A stretch of DNA of 64,000 nt from Enterococcus mundtii (GTDB lineage Bacteria; Bacillota; Bacilli; Lactobacillales; Enterococcaceae), in the NCBI RefSeq assembly GCF_013394305.1, contig NZ_AP019810.1, forward strand, positions 2,943,001-3,007,000, written 5' to 3'. Positions 15,850-26,129 of the stretch are shown in pieces. The stretch's first letter is position 1. Each line of letters begins with the position of its first letter. Under the pieces are notes generated by a model. That model saw nothing but the letters and a program-made list of their open reading frames with translations. It was not told the DNA's origin and did not search any database. A program made the position numbers and the translations under genes.

Positions 15850-16446
15850 TTAGCCAAACACGCGGAAACGATCAGCATCGTTCATATATTCTTTTTCGCC
15901 AGCTGGAGATTCAGGTGAACCAAAGACTAATTGTGCACGTAATTTCCAGTTTGCAGGAATCGACCATTCTTTTGCGACAGCTTCATCGATCACTGGATTG
16001 TAATGTTGTAGGTTTGCACCTAAACCTTCTTCGCTTAATGCCACCCAAGTATTGGCTGTAGCAATACCATTTGATTGTTCTGACCAATCAGGGAAGTTAT
16101 CTGCATATAATGCAAATTGCTCTTGCAAGTTTTTGATCACATCTGTGTCTTTGAAGAATAAGACAGTACCATAACCTTTTTTGAAACTAGCTAATTTGTT
16201 TTGAGTATTTGGGAAAGCATCAGCAGGTGTCAGTGGACGTAAAGCTTCTTCTGTCATTTCCCATAATTTTTCATGTGCATCGCCAAATAAGATTACTGCA
16301 CGTGTTGATTGCGCATTGAAAGCAGTAGGGCTTTCTTTGATTGCTTCTTGGATCAATGTTGTTAATTCTTCATTTGATTGTGATACGTTACGGCCTAGAT
16401 CATAGATCGAACGGCGGTTTTTTAAGATATTTGTAAATTCAGTCAT
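15850..16446 (-). CDS. nitroreductase-family oxidoreductase, 198 aa
   Basis: A compact FMN nitroreductase fold: ILKNRRSIYDLG at the N-terminus, SPTAFNAQSTRAVILFG (FMN-site Asn-Ala-Gln-Ser), GIATANTWVALSEEGLGANLQHYNP, and a final LRAQLVFGSP. It resembles the YdgI/HBN1-like group of NAD(P)H-dependent enzymes acting on quinones or nitro compounds. Start ATG 16446 follows AGGAGA. It is probably dimeric and cytoplasmic. Confidence 0.85.
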   Translation of the reverse strand: MTEFTNILKNRRSIYDLGRNVSQSNEELTTLIQEAIKESPTAFNAQSTRAVILFGDAHEKLWEMTEEALRPLTPADAFPNTQNKLASFKKGYGTVLFFKDTDVIKNLQEQFALYADNFPDWSEQSNGIATANTWVALSEEGLGANLQHYNPVIDEAVAKEWSIPANWKLRAQLVFGSPESPAGEKEYMNDADRFRVFG

Positions 16447-16818
16447 AGATTAGTTCTCCTTTAATTCGCTTTTCTGCGTTTTTTTCTTGATGACAAAACG
16501 AAGTATATCACCTTACAAAAAGTAAGTAAAACAAAACGCTTAACAAAATGTACGAATAGAAAAAAGATGTTTTTTTACATAAAAAATTCGTTACGATACC
16601 GTTTACATACTGAATATACCGACATTTAAGCTTTATGACATAAAGTAGACTATATAATTATTAAAAATAACCTATGTTTTTTCTTATTGTTTTCCCATTA
16701 AATTTTTGTTGTATTTATAGAAAATAAGTATATATTTCTTAAATAAATATTTTTACACGGATTTTCGGTAAATATGTGTATTATTTTCTGAAAATTAAAA
16801 GAATTGGGGTATGGGAAT
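16447..16818. other. AT-rich divergent intergenic region
   Basis: No gene is seen. It carries the divergent promoters of the nitroreductase and dtpT and, near its right end, a CodY-type box (separate entry). Confidence 0.5.
16782..16796. promoter_or_regulatory. CodY box upstream of dtpT
   Basis: TATTTTCTGAAAATT differs from the CodY consensus AATTTTCWGAAAATT at only one position. It lies 23 bases before the dtpT start, where binding would block transcription or early elongation. Peptide transporters are established CodY targets in lactococci. Confidence 0.65.
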
Positions 16819-18282
16819 ATGGAAAAACAAGACAAAGGGTTCTTCGGTCAGCCGAAGGGATTGTCTACATTGTTCTTCACAGAGATGTGGGAACGATTCA
16901 GTTATTATGGTATGCGTGCCTTACTGATCTATTATATGTACGACACGGTAGCAAATGGAGGCCTTGGTTTACCTCGTGCCACAGCGTTGTCGATCATGTC
17001 GATCTATGGTTCGTTGATTTATATGTCGAGTATCGTAGGCGGCTGGTTTTCTGATCGTGTGTTAGGAGCCAAAAAAACCGTCTTTATTGGTGGGGTCTTC
17101 ATCATGATCGGTCATGTTGTTTTGGCATTGCCGTTTGGTGTCTCTACTTTATTTATCTCGATGGCGTTGATCATCATCGGTACAGCTTTCTTAAAACCAA
17201 ACGTTTCGGGAATGGTCGGGCATTTATATACGAAAACCGATTTACGAAGAGATGCAGGATTTTCGATCTTTTATATGGGTGTCAATTTAGGCGCATTGCT
17301 CGCGCCGTTGATCGTCGGTACGATTGGTCAAGAGTATAACTACCATTTAGGTTTCTCATTAGCCGCTATCGGTATGTTCTTCGGGTTATTGCAATATGTG
17401 ATCCAAGGACGTAAGACATTGGATGGAGTGGGTATGACACCTCCAAATCCTTTGACACAAGGCGAACGTAAAGGATTTATCCGTAATGTTGTGATCGCTT
17501 TGATCGTATTTGCTATTATTTTTGGTGGAGCGCAACTGACTGGACATTTGACGATCGATTTCTTTGTTAATACGATCAGTGTCTTAGGAATCGTTTTACC
17601 ACTCTATTACTTTATCAAAATGTTGACTTCAAAAGATGTTTCAGTGGAAGAAAAACCACGTGTATGGGCATATATCCCATTATTCTTAGCAGCAATCATC
17701 TTTTGGTCATTGCAAGAACAAGGGTCATCGATCCTTGCCCTATTTGCAAGTGAACGAACACAATCGACCTTGATGGGTGTTCCGATCCAAGCAAGTTGGT
17801 ATCAATCATTGAACCCGATCTTCATCTTTATTTTGACACCTGTGTTCGTTACTTTATGGACTCGTTTAGGTAAACGTCAACCATCAACTGTAGTGAAATT
17901 CTCTCTAGGGTTGTTATTTGCCGGATTGTCTTACCTATTACTGATGTTGCCAGGAATGTTATATGGAACAGCTGGAAAAGTCAGCCCACTTTGGCTGATC
18001 GGTAGCTTTTTCATCATCGTGATTGCTGAACTTTGCTTATCACCTGTCGGCCTATCAGTGACGACGAAATTGGCGCCTAGAGCCTTCGAATCGCAAACGA
18101 TTGCGATCTGGTTCTTAGCAGATGCTTCTTCCCAAGCCATCAATGCACAAATCGCACGGTTCTATACACCAGGTACTGAATCTGCCTACTTTGGTATTAT
18201 CGGCGTCGTTGCAATCGTCGGTGCAGTGATTTTATTTGCAATCAAAGAGCCAATCAAAAAATTAATGGGGTCGATCCACTGA
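16819..18282 (+). CDS. dtpT: POT-family di/tripeptide:proton symporter
   Basis: The proton-coupled oligopeptide transporter signature is present: FFTEMWERFSYYGMRALL (ExxER motif) at the N-terminus and FYMGVNLGALLAPL (PTR2 signature). About 14 hydrophobic segments fit over 487 residues, the usual DtpT length. GGGGT precedes ATG 16819 (MEKQDKGFFGQPKG) at good spacing. It imports di- and tripeptides. A CodY box just upstream suggests repression when branched-chain amino acids are plentiful. It is monocistronic with its own terminator. Confidence 0.92.
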   Translation: MEKQDKGFFGQPKGLSTLFFTEMWERFSYYGMRALLIYYMYDTVANGGLGLPRATALSIMSIYGSLIYMSSIVGGWFSDRVLGAKKTVFIGGVFIMIGHVVLALPFGVSTLFISMALIIIGTAFLKPNVSGMVGHLYTKTDLRRDAGFSIFYMGVNLGALLAPLIVGTIGQEYNYHLGFSLAAIGMFFGLLQYVIQGRKTLDGVGMTPPNPLTQGERKGFIRNVVIALIVFAIIFGGAQLTGHLTIDFFVNTISVLGIVLPLYYFIKMLTSKDVSVEEKPRVWAYIPLFLAAIIFWSLQEQGSSILALFASERTQSTLMGVPIQASWYQSLNPIFIFILTPVFVTLWTRLGKRQPSTVVKFSLGLLFAGLSYLLLMLPGMLYGTAGKVSPLWLIGSFFIIVIAELCLSPVGLSVTTKLAPRAFESQTIAIWFLADASSQAINAQIARFYTPGTESAYFGIIGVVAIVGAVILFAIKEPIKKLMGSIH

Positions 18283-18298
18283 TTGGATCTACATCATT

Positions 18299-18336
18299 TG
18301 TCGGAGAGGACAGTCGTCCTGCTCCGGCTTTTTTAT
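18299..18336 (+). terminator. terminator after dtpT
   Basis: GTCGGAGAGGAC and GTCCTGCTCCGGC pair around AGTC with small bulges and are followed by T6. Confidence 0.8.
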
Positions 18337-18424
18337 TTCCAAAATTTAAACGATAATAGAACAAATGTTCAGCTATCTTTGTTATAATGAAGAGGTATAT
18401 CAACCAGGAAAAGGAGGCAATAAG

Positions 18425-21400
18425 GTGTCGTTACAATTTATCTTAGGGAATGGTCAAAAAGACCACCGCAAAGCACTGATCGATGAAGCCGCCGCTTGGC
18501 TTGACAAAGATGAAGAAAATCAAGTATTTTTCCTTGTACCTAACTATAATAAATTTGAACAAGAGCAAGAATTACTCGCTGAGATGCGTAAAAAAAGCGG
18601 AAAAAGCTCATTTAGCACAACCAACATGCAAGTATTCAGTTTCTATCGTTTGGCTTGGTACTTATTGCAACAAACTACGTTGCTGACAGGTAGTGAATTG
18701 ACCGAATCTGGTTCAGCGATGATCCTCCGCCAAATTTTAGAAAAAAAACAAGAAGAACTGACGATATTTCGAGGAGAAATCCGCAAAAAAGGGTTTATCC
18801 GTCAGTTACAAGAGCTATATAGCGAACTACAAGTCGGAAAAATTTCCCCTGTTGATCTGTTAACTTCTGTGACAGGAGAATCTCCAAAAGAAGAAGACCG
18901 ACAATTGAAAATGAAGGATCTACAACTGATTTTCTCTGCATTTGAAGAAGAATTAGTCCAACGCGCCCTACAATCTGAAGATGCGCTGACGGTGTTAGCG
19001 AATTATATGGCGACGCAGGATTATCATAAGATCAAGTTCTTAGTGAGTGGTTTTGCCCGGATCAATGCCCAAGAATACCAGTTGCTGCAAAAAATGATGG
19101 AAAAAGGACATCTAGTGGTCGATTTGCTATTGGATCGTCCCTACAAATCTGATCTACCCGATCCGTTGACCTTGTTCTTCAATACAGGAAAGATCTATTT
19201 CCAACTTCTCAACGCAGCAAGAGAATTGAATGTTCCTGTGGCTGTCGATCATTATGCACCGAATCGAGAACACCAAAACGAACTTCAAACATTACAACAA
19301 ATGTGGGAAGAAACATCTAGCCAGCAGAAAAGCCAACCTGTGAAACTTGGCGCGCAAGAGACATTACATCTGTGGGAGGCAGAGAATCCAACGGAAGAAG
19401 TTCGCCAATTAGCGGTGGAGATCCGTCGTTTGGTCAGTCAAGAAGGATTTCGCTATCGAGATATCCAAGTGTTGACGAAGGATATGACACTGTATGGCAA
19501 TTTATTGCGACCAATTTTCCAAGAGATGGCGATCCCTTTTTATCTGGATGAAGAGCAACTGATGGAAAACCATCCATTGATCGAATGGATCAACAGTTTG
19601 TTTGCTTTGGATCGTTATCAATATCGCCTAAACGACATCATGCGTTTCTTCAAGACGGAGTTGACGATCGGTCGGACAGATGAAGAGCTCGATCTGGCTA
19701 CTTGGGAAGCTACTAGAAATCAATTCCGCACGAATTTAGATATCACGGAAAACGTAGCACTAGCGTACAACTACCAAGGGAAGTATTGGCTTCGCGAAAA
19801 AGATTGGCAATTTGTTGCCTATGATTTTGAAGCAGAACAGCTAGAAGACGTCAAACAACTAGAAGAGCAATCAAATACGATCAGGAGACTTTTTCGCGAC
19901 ATGGTGCCGGTGTTTTTGAAGAACATCAAAAAATGCCAAACAGGGCAAGAAGCAGTCACTTTGTTTTATCGCTTCTTGATCGAAAGCGGCGTACAACAAC
20001 AATTGCTTTTTTGGCGAGACCAAGAAGTGGCGCGTGGCGGGTTAGCTGCGGCTAGAAACCATGAACAAACTTGGGGTGCTTTGATGGATCTTCTGGACGA
20101 GTATTCATTGATCTACGGAGAAACAGCATTCGATTGGTCATTATTTCAAGAGATCATCACGAGTGGTCTAGAAAATCTCAGCTATGGGAAGATCCCTACA
20201 GCAATCGATCAGGTGAGGATCAACCGGTTGGAACTTGTACGTGCCAATCAAGCAAAAGTAACATTTGCGGTCGGCTTGAATGACCAAGTGTTTCCAGATC
20301 GCCATGAAACTAAAGGTTTATTATCGAGTGAAGAACGTGAAGCGTTGAATCAAGGGTTAGGCGAGGATCAGTTTTTATTCGATCCAGCAAAAGAAAGTAT
20401 GTCTTTCGAACCTTTCCAAGCGTATTTAGTGTTTGTTTCGGGAACGGAACGTTTGTACTTGAGCTACGCGCAGAGCTATGATACCAATCGGTTAAAAATG
20501 TCTCCGTATTTGAAACGAGTCGTTGACTATCTAGGTGTTCCAGTCGAGCCAAAATGCCAGTTGCAATTGACGAGTAAGCCAGATTGTTACGTTGGCACTT
20601 ACCGTAGTGGGATCAATACGATCAATCGGGTCTATCGTTTAGCGAAAGAAGCCAAACAAGCAGTACCACTTTATTGGCAACAACTAAAAGAGTTAGTTCT
20701 GCGTTCGGATCAACGAAATTTTGCATTGACGATTTTTGAAAGTCAAGATCATCTAAATGTACCAGTTTCCTTATCAGAAGAAATGGCAGAAGCTCTTTAT
20801 GGCAAAGAAATCTATACGTCGATCTCACGCATGGAAAACTTTTATAACTGTGAATATAAATACTTTGTCCAGTTTGGTTTGAAGCTGAAAGAACGTAATA
20901 TCTATGGACTGACACCAGCTGCCACTGGAGACTTTTATCATGAATCATTGGATCGCTTCTTCAAATTGCTGTTCTCGAATCAACTGTCACTTGTGGCGAT
21001 GTCGGAGAAGGAACGACAAAAATTTACTGAAAAAGTCTTACAGGAAGTATTTGGTGAATTACGCTTTGAGATTTTAGATAGCTCTGCCCGCATGAACTAT
21101 ATTCGTTACCAATTAGGGCAAACGATCCAAAAAGTGGCTTGGGCGTTACAAAAACAAAGCAAGAATACGGGCATGAAGCCATTACAGACCGAGATTTTAT
21201 TTGGTCAGATCGCTGGTGCACGAGGGATACCAGGTTTGGAAATACCTTTAGACAAAGGCGGAAAACTCCACGTTCGCGGAAAAATCGATCGCATCGATGT
21301 GGCAACTGAACAAAGTGATACATGGTTAAGTGTAGTCGATTATAAATCAAGTGGTCGTTCGTTTGATGTGACTGAAGCTTACTACGGCATGGCGATGCAA

Positions 21401-21955
21401 CTATTGACATATCTTGATGTGGCATTGATGGATGCTGTACGATTGACTGGGAAAGCTGCAGTCAAACCAGCAGGCTCTTATTACTTGCATGTGCATAATC
21501 CAGTCTTGACGGATACGACAGACGTCGAGAAGAATACCTTGAAGAAATTCAGCTATGACGGTGTTTTTGTCGATGATCCTGGTCTGTTAGAAGTGCTCGA
21601 TCATTCATTGGAAGCAAAAGAAAGTTCGTTGATCTATCCGGTGAAGAAAAACGCCAAAGACGAGTTGCAAAAGGGCAGTTATAGTAAAGAGAATTTCTAT
21701 ACAGAAGAAGAACTTCAATTATTCATGAACCATAATCGTGAGAATATGCGTTTAGCTGGGGAAGCGATCACCTCAGGGGAGATCAAACTGAATCCCGCTT
21801 ACAAAGACAAACAACGGATTGCTTGTGAGCATTGTCCGTTCAGAAGTATTTGTACGTTTGATGTCATGCTCAAAGAAAATAATTATCATCGTTTAGAAAA
21901 ACTGGATAAAGATGAAGCATTGCGCAGAATACTAAAAAGGAGTGAAGACGAGTGA
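18425..21955 (+). CDS. rexB: ATP-dependent helicase/nuclease RexAB (AddAB-type), subunit B
   Basis: This 1176-aa protein has an N-terminal degenerate helicase part (FILGNGQKDHRKALIDEA) and a C-terminal RecB-type nuclease with VVDYKSSGRSFDV. The iron-sulfur cysteines near the end include CEHCPFRSIC, as in AddB/RexB. It works with RexA in double-strand end resection. The GTG start at 18425 follows AAGGAGG; the frame extends to 18365 but without a ribosome site. The stop overlaps the rexA start. Confidence 0.92.
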   Translation: MSLQFILGNGQKDHRKALIDEAAAWLDKDEENQVFFLVPNYNKFEQEQELLAEMRKKSGKSSFSTTNMQVFSFYRLAWYLLQQTTLLTGSELTESGSAMILRQILEKKQEELTIFRGEIRKKGFIRQLQELYSELQVGKISPVDLLTSVTGESPKEEDRQLKMKDLQLIFSAFEEELVQRALQSEDALTVLANYMATQDYHKIKFLVSGFARINAQEYQLLQKMMEKGHLVVDLLLDRPYKSDLPDPLTLFFNTGKIYFQLLNAARELNVPVAVDHYAPNREHQNELQTLQQMWEETSSQQKSQPVKLGAQETLHLWEAENPTEEVRQLAVEIRRLVSQEGFRYRDIQVLTKDMTLYGNLLRPIFQEMAIPFYLDEEQLMENHPLIEWINSLFALDRYQYRLNDIMRFFKTELTIGRTDEELDLATWEATRNQFRTNLDITENVALAYNYQGKYWLREKDWQFVAYDFEAEQLEDVKQLEEQSNTIRRLFRDMVPVFLKNIKKCQTGQEAVTLFYRFLIESGVQQQLLFWRDQEVARGGLAAARNHEQTWGALMDLLDEYSLIYGETAFDWSLFQEIITSGLENLSYGKIPTAIDQVRINRLELVRANQAKVTFAVGLNDQVFPDRHETKGLLSSEEREALNQGLGEDQFLFDPAKESMSFEPFQAYLVFVSGTERLYLSYAQSYDTNRLKMSPYLKRVVDYLGVPVEPKCQLQLTSKPDCYVGTYRSGINTINRVYRLAKEAKQAVPLYWQQLKELVLRSDQRNFALTIFESQDHLNVPVSLSEEMAEALYGKEIYTSISRMENFYNCEYKYFVQFGLKLKERNIYGLTPAATGDFYHESLDRFFKLLFSNQLSLVAMSEKERQKFTEKVLQEVFGELRFEILDSSARMNYIRYQLGQTIQKVAWALQKQSKNTGMKPLQTEILFGQIAGARGIPGLEIPLDKGGKLHVRGKIDRIDVATEQSDTWLSVVDYKSSGRSFDVTEAYYGMAMQLLTYLDVALMDAVRLTGKAAVKPAGSYYLHVHNPVLTDTTDVEKNTLKKFSYDGVFVDDPGLLEVLDHSLEAKESSLIYPVKKNAKDELQKGSYSKENFYTEEELQLFMNHNRENMRLAGEAITSGEIKLNPAYKDKQRIACEHCPFRSICTFDVMLKENNYHRLEKLDKDEALRRILKRSEDE

Positions 21956-24900
21956 CATCAATTCCTTTAAAACCGGAAAATGAACGTTTTACCGATGAAC
22001 AATGGCAAGCGATTTTTGACCAAGGCGACAACCTACTTGTTTCGGCTTCCGCTGGCTCAGGTAAGACGACTGTGTTAGTCCGCCGAGTGATCGAAAAGTT
22101 AAAAATGGGTGTCAATATCGACGAGTTGCTGATCGTGACGTTTACAGAAGCGGCAGCAAGAGAAATGAAGGAACGGATCCAAGTAGCCTTGCAAGAAGCA
22201 GTGAATAGTGAAAGTGATCCGGTCTGGCAAAAACATTTTACGAAACAGCTCGTTTTACTACCCACCGCCAATATCTCGACACTCCATGCGTTTTGTTTAA
22301 CGGTGATCCGTAAATATTACTATTTGATCGATATCGATCCAGTCTTTCGGATGTTGACGGATGAAACGGAAACGATCTTGATGAAAGAAGATGTCTGGGA
22401 TGAGATCAGAGAACAACTTTATGCAGAAAATCGCGAAGCTTTTTTTCAGCTGACGATGAACTTTTCAAATGATCGCTCAGACGATGGTTTGACTAACCTC
22501 GTGTTTTCTCTCTATGATTTTGCCAGAGCGAACCCTGATCCGTTGGCTTGGTTGAATCGTTTACCAGAAGCATATCGGCTAGAAGAGGGATTAGCAGCTT
22601 CTGCATTGTACCAAGAACAGATCCGACCGCTCGTCTTGGCTGATTTACTTCATTGTACGCAGCTATACGAAGAAATGGTCGTTTTGGCACAAGAAGAAGG
22701 ACTTGAAAAAATGTTTGATCAAGTCTCACAAGAACAAGCGAGTATCCAACAAATCTATGAACGTTTCCTGAGTGATGAGTTGGACGAAGCTTACCAAGCT
22801 TTAGAAAACCTGACGTTTTCGACCTTCAAAAGTAGTCGGAAAGCAGAGTTGAAAGAGCGTTCTGCTGAAGTAAAAACCTTGAGAGACCGTGCCAAAAAAA
22901 TCTTACAACAAATTGGCAAAAACTACTTCCCGGTTTCACCTGCACAAATTGAAGAGTTGAGTCAAAAAGCGTTCCCCCTCGTGGAACAAATGACCGAAGT
23001 CACTAAGCTTTTCATGGAAGGCTTCAGTGCGCGCAAACGTGAAAAAGGCGTACTAGATTTCAATGATCTGGAACACTTGGCGTTACAAATATTGACGAAA
23101 CAAACAGAGGAAGAGTGGCTACCAAGCGAAGCATCGGTTTATTATCGCAGAAAGTTTAAAGAAGTCATGGTCGACGAGTACCAAGATGTCAATCAATTGC
23201 AAGAAGAATTGCTCTATTGGGTCAGAGAGCCAGATGAAGAGAGAGGCAATCTCTTTATGGTGGGAGATGTCAAACAGTCGATTTACTCCTTTCGTTTAGC
23301 AGATCCAACTCTATTTATCAATAAATATGAGAAATTCTCGGAAGAAAAAGGGGGACGACGAATCGTCTTAGCTGAGAATTTCCGTTCAAGGCAGGAAGTC
23401 TTAGCGTTTACCAACTTGATTTTTGAGCAGTTGATGGACCCAACAGTTGGACAAATCGCTTATGATGAAGCGGCTCGGCTGGTTCTAGGTTTTTCTGGGT
23501 TTCCAGAAAATGAACGATTTGCACCAGAAGTCTTGATCTATGAAAAGGAACAAGAAACGACAGAAAGCGAGTTGCCGATGGACGATATGTTGGAAGACAA
23601 AACAGAAGGGGAACTCTTGATGACTGGTTTGAAAATCCGTGAATTGATCGATTCAAAATTCATGATCTACGACAAAAAAAGTCAAGAAGAGCGCCCGATC
23701 GAATTCAAAGATATCGTGTTATTGACACCAACGAAGAAAAATAATTTGACGATTTTAGAAGTATTCAAAACGTTTGATATTCCGTTGGAACTCAATGATG
23801 CCCAAAATTATTTCCAAGCGACAGAAATCAGGATCATGATTTCATTGCTCCAATTGATTGACAACCCTTATCAGGATATCCCATTAGCTTCAGTGTTACG
23901 TTCACCAGTCGTGGGCTTGATCGAACCAGAGTTAGCACGTATCCGATTAGCCGGTAAGGCGCATACTTACTATGATGCAGTCTTAGCTTATCAAAATAAT
24001 AACCAAGATGAATTAGCGGCTAAATTGCTTCATTTCAATGAGCAACTGGAACAATGGCGAGAGTTAGCGCGGCGTTCTTCGATCACGGACTTATTATGGG
24101 AAATCTATTACCAAACAGGGTATTTAGAATATGTCGTTGGGTTGCCAGCTGGTGCACAACGTCAAGCGAATCTGTATGCGTTAGTGGATCGTGCCAAAGC
24201 TTATGAACAAAGCTCGTTTCGTGGTCTCTATCAGTTTGTACGATTTATTGAGAAAATGCAGGAGAAAGACAAAGACTTGGCGGAACCAGTGATTGCTTCT
24301 AGTGACAATGCCGTTCGTGTCATGACTATCCATGCAAGTAAAGGATTAGAGTTCCCCATCGTTTTCTTATTAGATATGACGAAGCAATTCAATCTGCAAG
24401 ACTTGAAAAACCGTTATGCCTTCGAAGAAAAACTAGGTGCGGGCGTGCGCTACATGGAGCCAGACACGCGGGTCTTGTTTGATACATTGCCTTATCAAGC
24501 CATCAAATTAGCCAAACAGAAGAAATTGCTTTCCGAAGAAATGCGTAAATTATACGTAGGACTGACTAGAGCAGAGCAAAAATTGTTTATTGTTGGTTCG
24601 TACAAAAGCAAAGAAGACACGTTCAAAGCCTGGTCAGAAGCAAGTGAGCAAACGGATGTAGTGTTAGATCCTGTGATTCGCCTGAAAAGTTCGAGTAGCT
24701 TGATGAATTGGATCGGTTACAGCTTGATCCGTCATCCTAAAATGACCGAATATTTTCCAGAAGTCACGCCTTTACCACAACTGAAAAATTCACCGGGAGA
24801 TTTTACGATCACCTGGATGGATCAACAAGAGATTTTAACCCAACGCCAAGCATTGACAGTCAAAGGAGAGCAAGCAGAAGAGCAAAAAGGAGATCTAACC

Positions 24901-25671
24901 CCATTAACGACTGAACTACAAGCACGTTTAGCCTTCAGTTATCCTTATGAGGCTTCTGCACAAACAACGAGTTATCAATCAGTTTCTGAGATCAAACGGT
25001 TGTTTGAAGATCCAGACGACTCTCCAGAGGCACGTTTGACTTGGGAAAGCAGTGATAAAAAAGCCTTTGCTCAGCCTTTCAGGTATACGCAAGACCAATT
25101 AGCTGAACCACGCTTTGTACAAAAAGAGCGCAAAGTTTCTGCCACAGCTGTTGGGACAGCAACACATTTTCTGTTACAAGTCCTACCATTGGAACAGTTG
25201 ACGAAAGAAAGCATCGAAAAAGAACTGACGACCCTCGTCAAAAAACGTTTAGTCGATGAACAAGTAGCGAAACGTGTGCCAATTGATTCCATCTTATGGT
25301 TTTATGAATCTACCCTTGGCCGATCACTGATCGAACATCCAGAAAAAGTGAAACGCGAACAACCATTTTCAATGCTTCTACAAGCAGAAAAGGTATTCGA
25401 TCACTACCCGAATGAAGACGATGAATTATTGATCCATGGGATCGTCGATGGATATCTTGATTTGGGGGAGTATGTGCAGCTTTATGATTTCAAGACTGAT
25501 TTTATTTTACATCCTGAAAACCCAGAGGAAATCACTAAGGTCATCAGCAAATACCGCGGGCAATTGAACTTATACCAACGGGCATTGAGTGAAGCGTTGA
25601 ATAAACCCGTTCAAGATGTCTTTTTGGTTTTGTTACAGGCGAAGAAAATAATAAATCTTAATAAAGAATAA
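21952..25671 (+). CDS. rexA: ATP-dependent helicase/nuclease RexAB (AddAB-type), subunit A
   Basis: This 1239-aa UvrD/AddA-type helicase-nuclease has Walker A SASAGSGKTTVLVRR near residue 32, a Q-motif TDEQWQAI, VTFTEAAAREMKERI, Walker B VMVDEYQDVN, GDVKQSIYSFRLAD, MTIHASKGLEFPIVF, YVGLTRAEQKLF and a C-terminal RecB nuclease with LYDFKTDF. It is the 3'-5' helicase of the RexAB complex acting with rexB, overlapping it by GTGA. A UvrD-type engine plus nuclease makes it the Chi-regulated resection enzyme of this lineage. Confidence 0.93.
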   Translation: MTSIPLKPENERFTDEQWQAIFDQGDNLLVSASAGSGKTTVLVRRVIEKLKMGVNIDELLIVTFTEAAAREMKERIQVALQEAVNSESDPVWQKHFTKQLVLLPTANISTLHAFCLTVIRKYYYLIDIDPVFRMLTDETETILMKEDVWDEIREQLYAENREAFFQLTMNFSNDRSDDGLTNLVFSLYDFARANPDPLAWLNRLPEAYRLEEGLAASALYQEQIRPLVLADLLHCTQLYEEMVVLAQEEGLEKMFDQVSQEQASIQQIYERFLSDELDEAYQALENLTFSTFKSSRKAELKERSAEVKTLRDRAKKILQQIGKNYFPVSPAQIEELSQKAFPLVEQMTEVTKLFMEGFSARKREKGVLDFNDLEHLALQILTKQTEEEWLPSEASVYYRRKFKEVMVDEYQDVNQLQEELLYWVREPDEERGNLFMVGDVKQSIYSFRLADPTLFINKYEKFSEEKGGRRIVLAENFRSRQEVLAFTNLIFEQLMDPTVGQIAYDEAARLVLGFSGFPENERFAPEVLIYEKEQETTESELPMDDMLEDKTEGELLMTGLKIRELIDSKFMIYDKKSQEERPIEFKDIVLLTPTKKNNLTILEVFKTFDIPLELNDAQNYFQATEIRIMISLLQLIDNPYQDIPLASVLRSPVVGLIEPELARIRLAGKAHTYYDAVLAYQNNNQDELAAKLLHFNEQLEQWRELARRSSITDLLWEIYYQTGYLEYVVGLPAGAQRQANLYALVDRAKAYEQSSFRGLYQFVRFIEKMQEKDKDLAEPVIASSDNAVRVMTIHASKGLEFPIVFLLDMTKQFNLQDLKNRYAFEEKLGAGVRYMEPDTRVLFDTLPYQAIKLAKQKKLLSEEMRKLYVGLTRAEQKLFIVGSYKSKEDTFKAWSEASEQTDVVLDPVIRLKSSSSLMNWIGYSLIRHPKMTEYFPEVTPLPQLKNSPGDFTITWMDQQEILTQRQALTVKGEQAEEQKGDLTPLTTELQARLAFSYPYEASAQTTSYQSVSEIKRLFEDPDDSPEARLTWESSDKKAFAQPFRYTQDQLAEPRFVQKERKVSATAVGTATHFLLQVLPLEQLTKESIEKELTTLVKKRLVDEQVAKRVPIDSILWFYESTLGRSLIEHPEKVKREQPFSMLLQAEKVFDHYPNEDDELLIHGIVDGYLDLGEYVQLYDFKTDFILHPENPEEITKVISKYRGQLNLYQRALSEALNKPVQDVFLVLLQAKKIINLNKE

Positions 25672-25687
25672 GAAGTGAGCAAACTGG

Positions 25688-25717
25688 ACTTACACTTTGT
25701 AAGTAATATGCTATACT
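25688..25717 (+). promoter_or_regulatory. promoter and inverted-repeat operator of the HxlR gene
   Basis: ACTTAC-N5-GTAAGT (25688-25704) is a perfect inverted repeat overlapping a -35-like CTTACA (25689-25694), followed 17 bp later by TATACT (25712-25717). HxlR proteins commonly autoregulate through such dyads, so this is a likely self-repression site. Confidence 0.6.
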
Positions 25718-25737
25718 CATGAAAAGAGGTGAGTAAG

Positions 25738-26079
25738 ATGGAGCTAACACAGACAGAATTCATTCTGTGTCCCAAATTTGAAAAAACATTCTCGATTTTA
25801 GGGAAAAAATGGAATGGATTGATTATCGATGTATTACTCGAAAATGGTCCGCAGCGCTTTGTTGATCTCTCTGCAAAAATCCCGATGGTCAGTGACCGTG
25901 TCTTGGTCGAACGATTAAAAGAGCTTGAAAAAGAAAAGATCGTTACCCGTAATTTTTCGTGTAATGAATCCAGTCGTTCAGAATATATGCTGACAGAAAA
26001 AGGGGCAGATCTACAAAAAGCGATGGTCCAGTTGCAGCTTTGGAGTGAGAAATGGGTCACACCCGAAGAATGCAGTTGA
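25738..26079 (+). CDS. HxlR-family transcriptional regulator, 113 aa
   Basis: A winged helix of the HxlR type: FILCPKFEKTFSILGKKWN at the N-terminus with the usual cysteine at about 11, LLENGPQRFVDLSAKIPMVSDRVLVERLKELE as recognition helix, and a tail that continues ELTEKG-like (MLTEKGADL). HxlR/YodB members often sense electrophiles or thiol stress through that cysteine. ATG 25738 is chosen over GTG 25729 because GAGG sits 9 bp upstream. No divergent target gene is adjacent, so its target is unknown. Confidence 0.85.
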   Translation: MELTQTEFILCPKFEKTFSILGKKWNGLIIDVLLENGPQRFVDLSAKIPMVSDRVLVERLKELEKEKIVTRNFSCNESSRSEYMLTEKGADLQKAMVQLQLWSEKWVTPEECS

Positions 26080-26129
26080 TTTTGCATCAAAAATCTTGTA
26101 CACTAGTTTTTAGTTGAATAGACAAAAAG

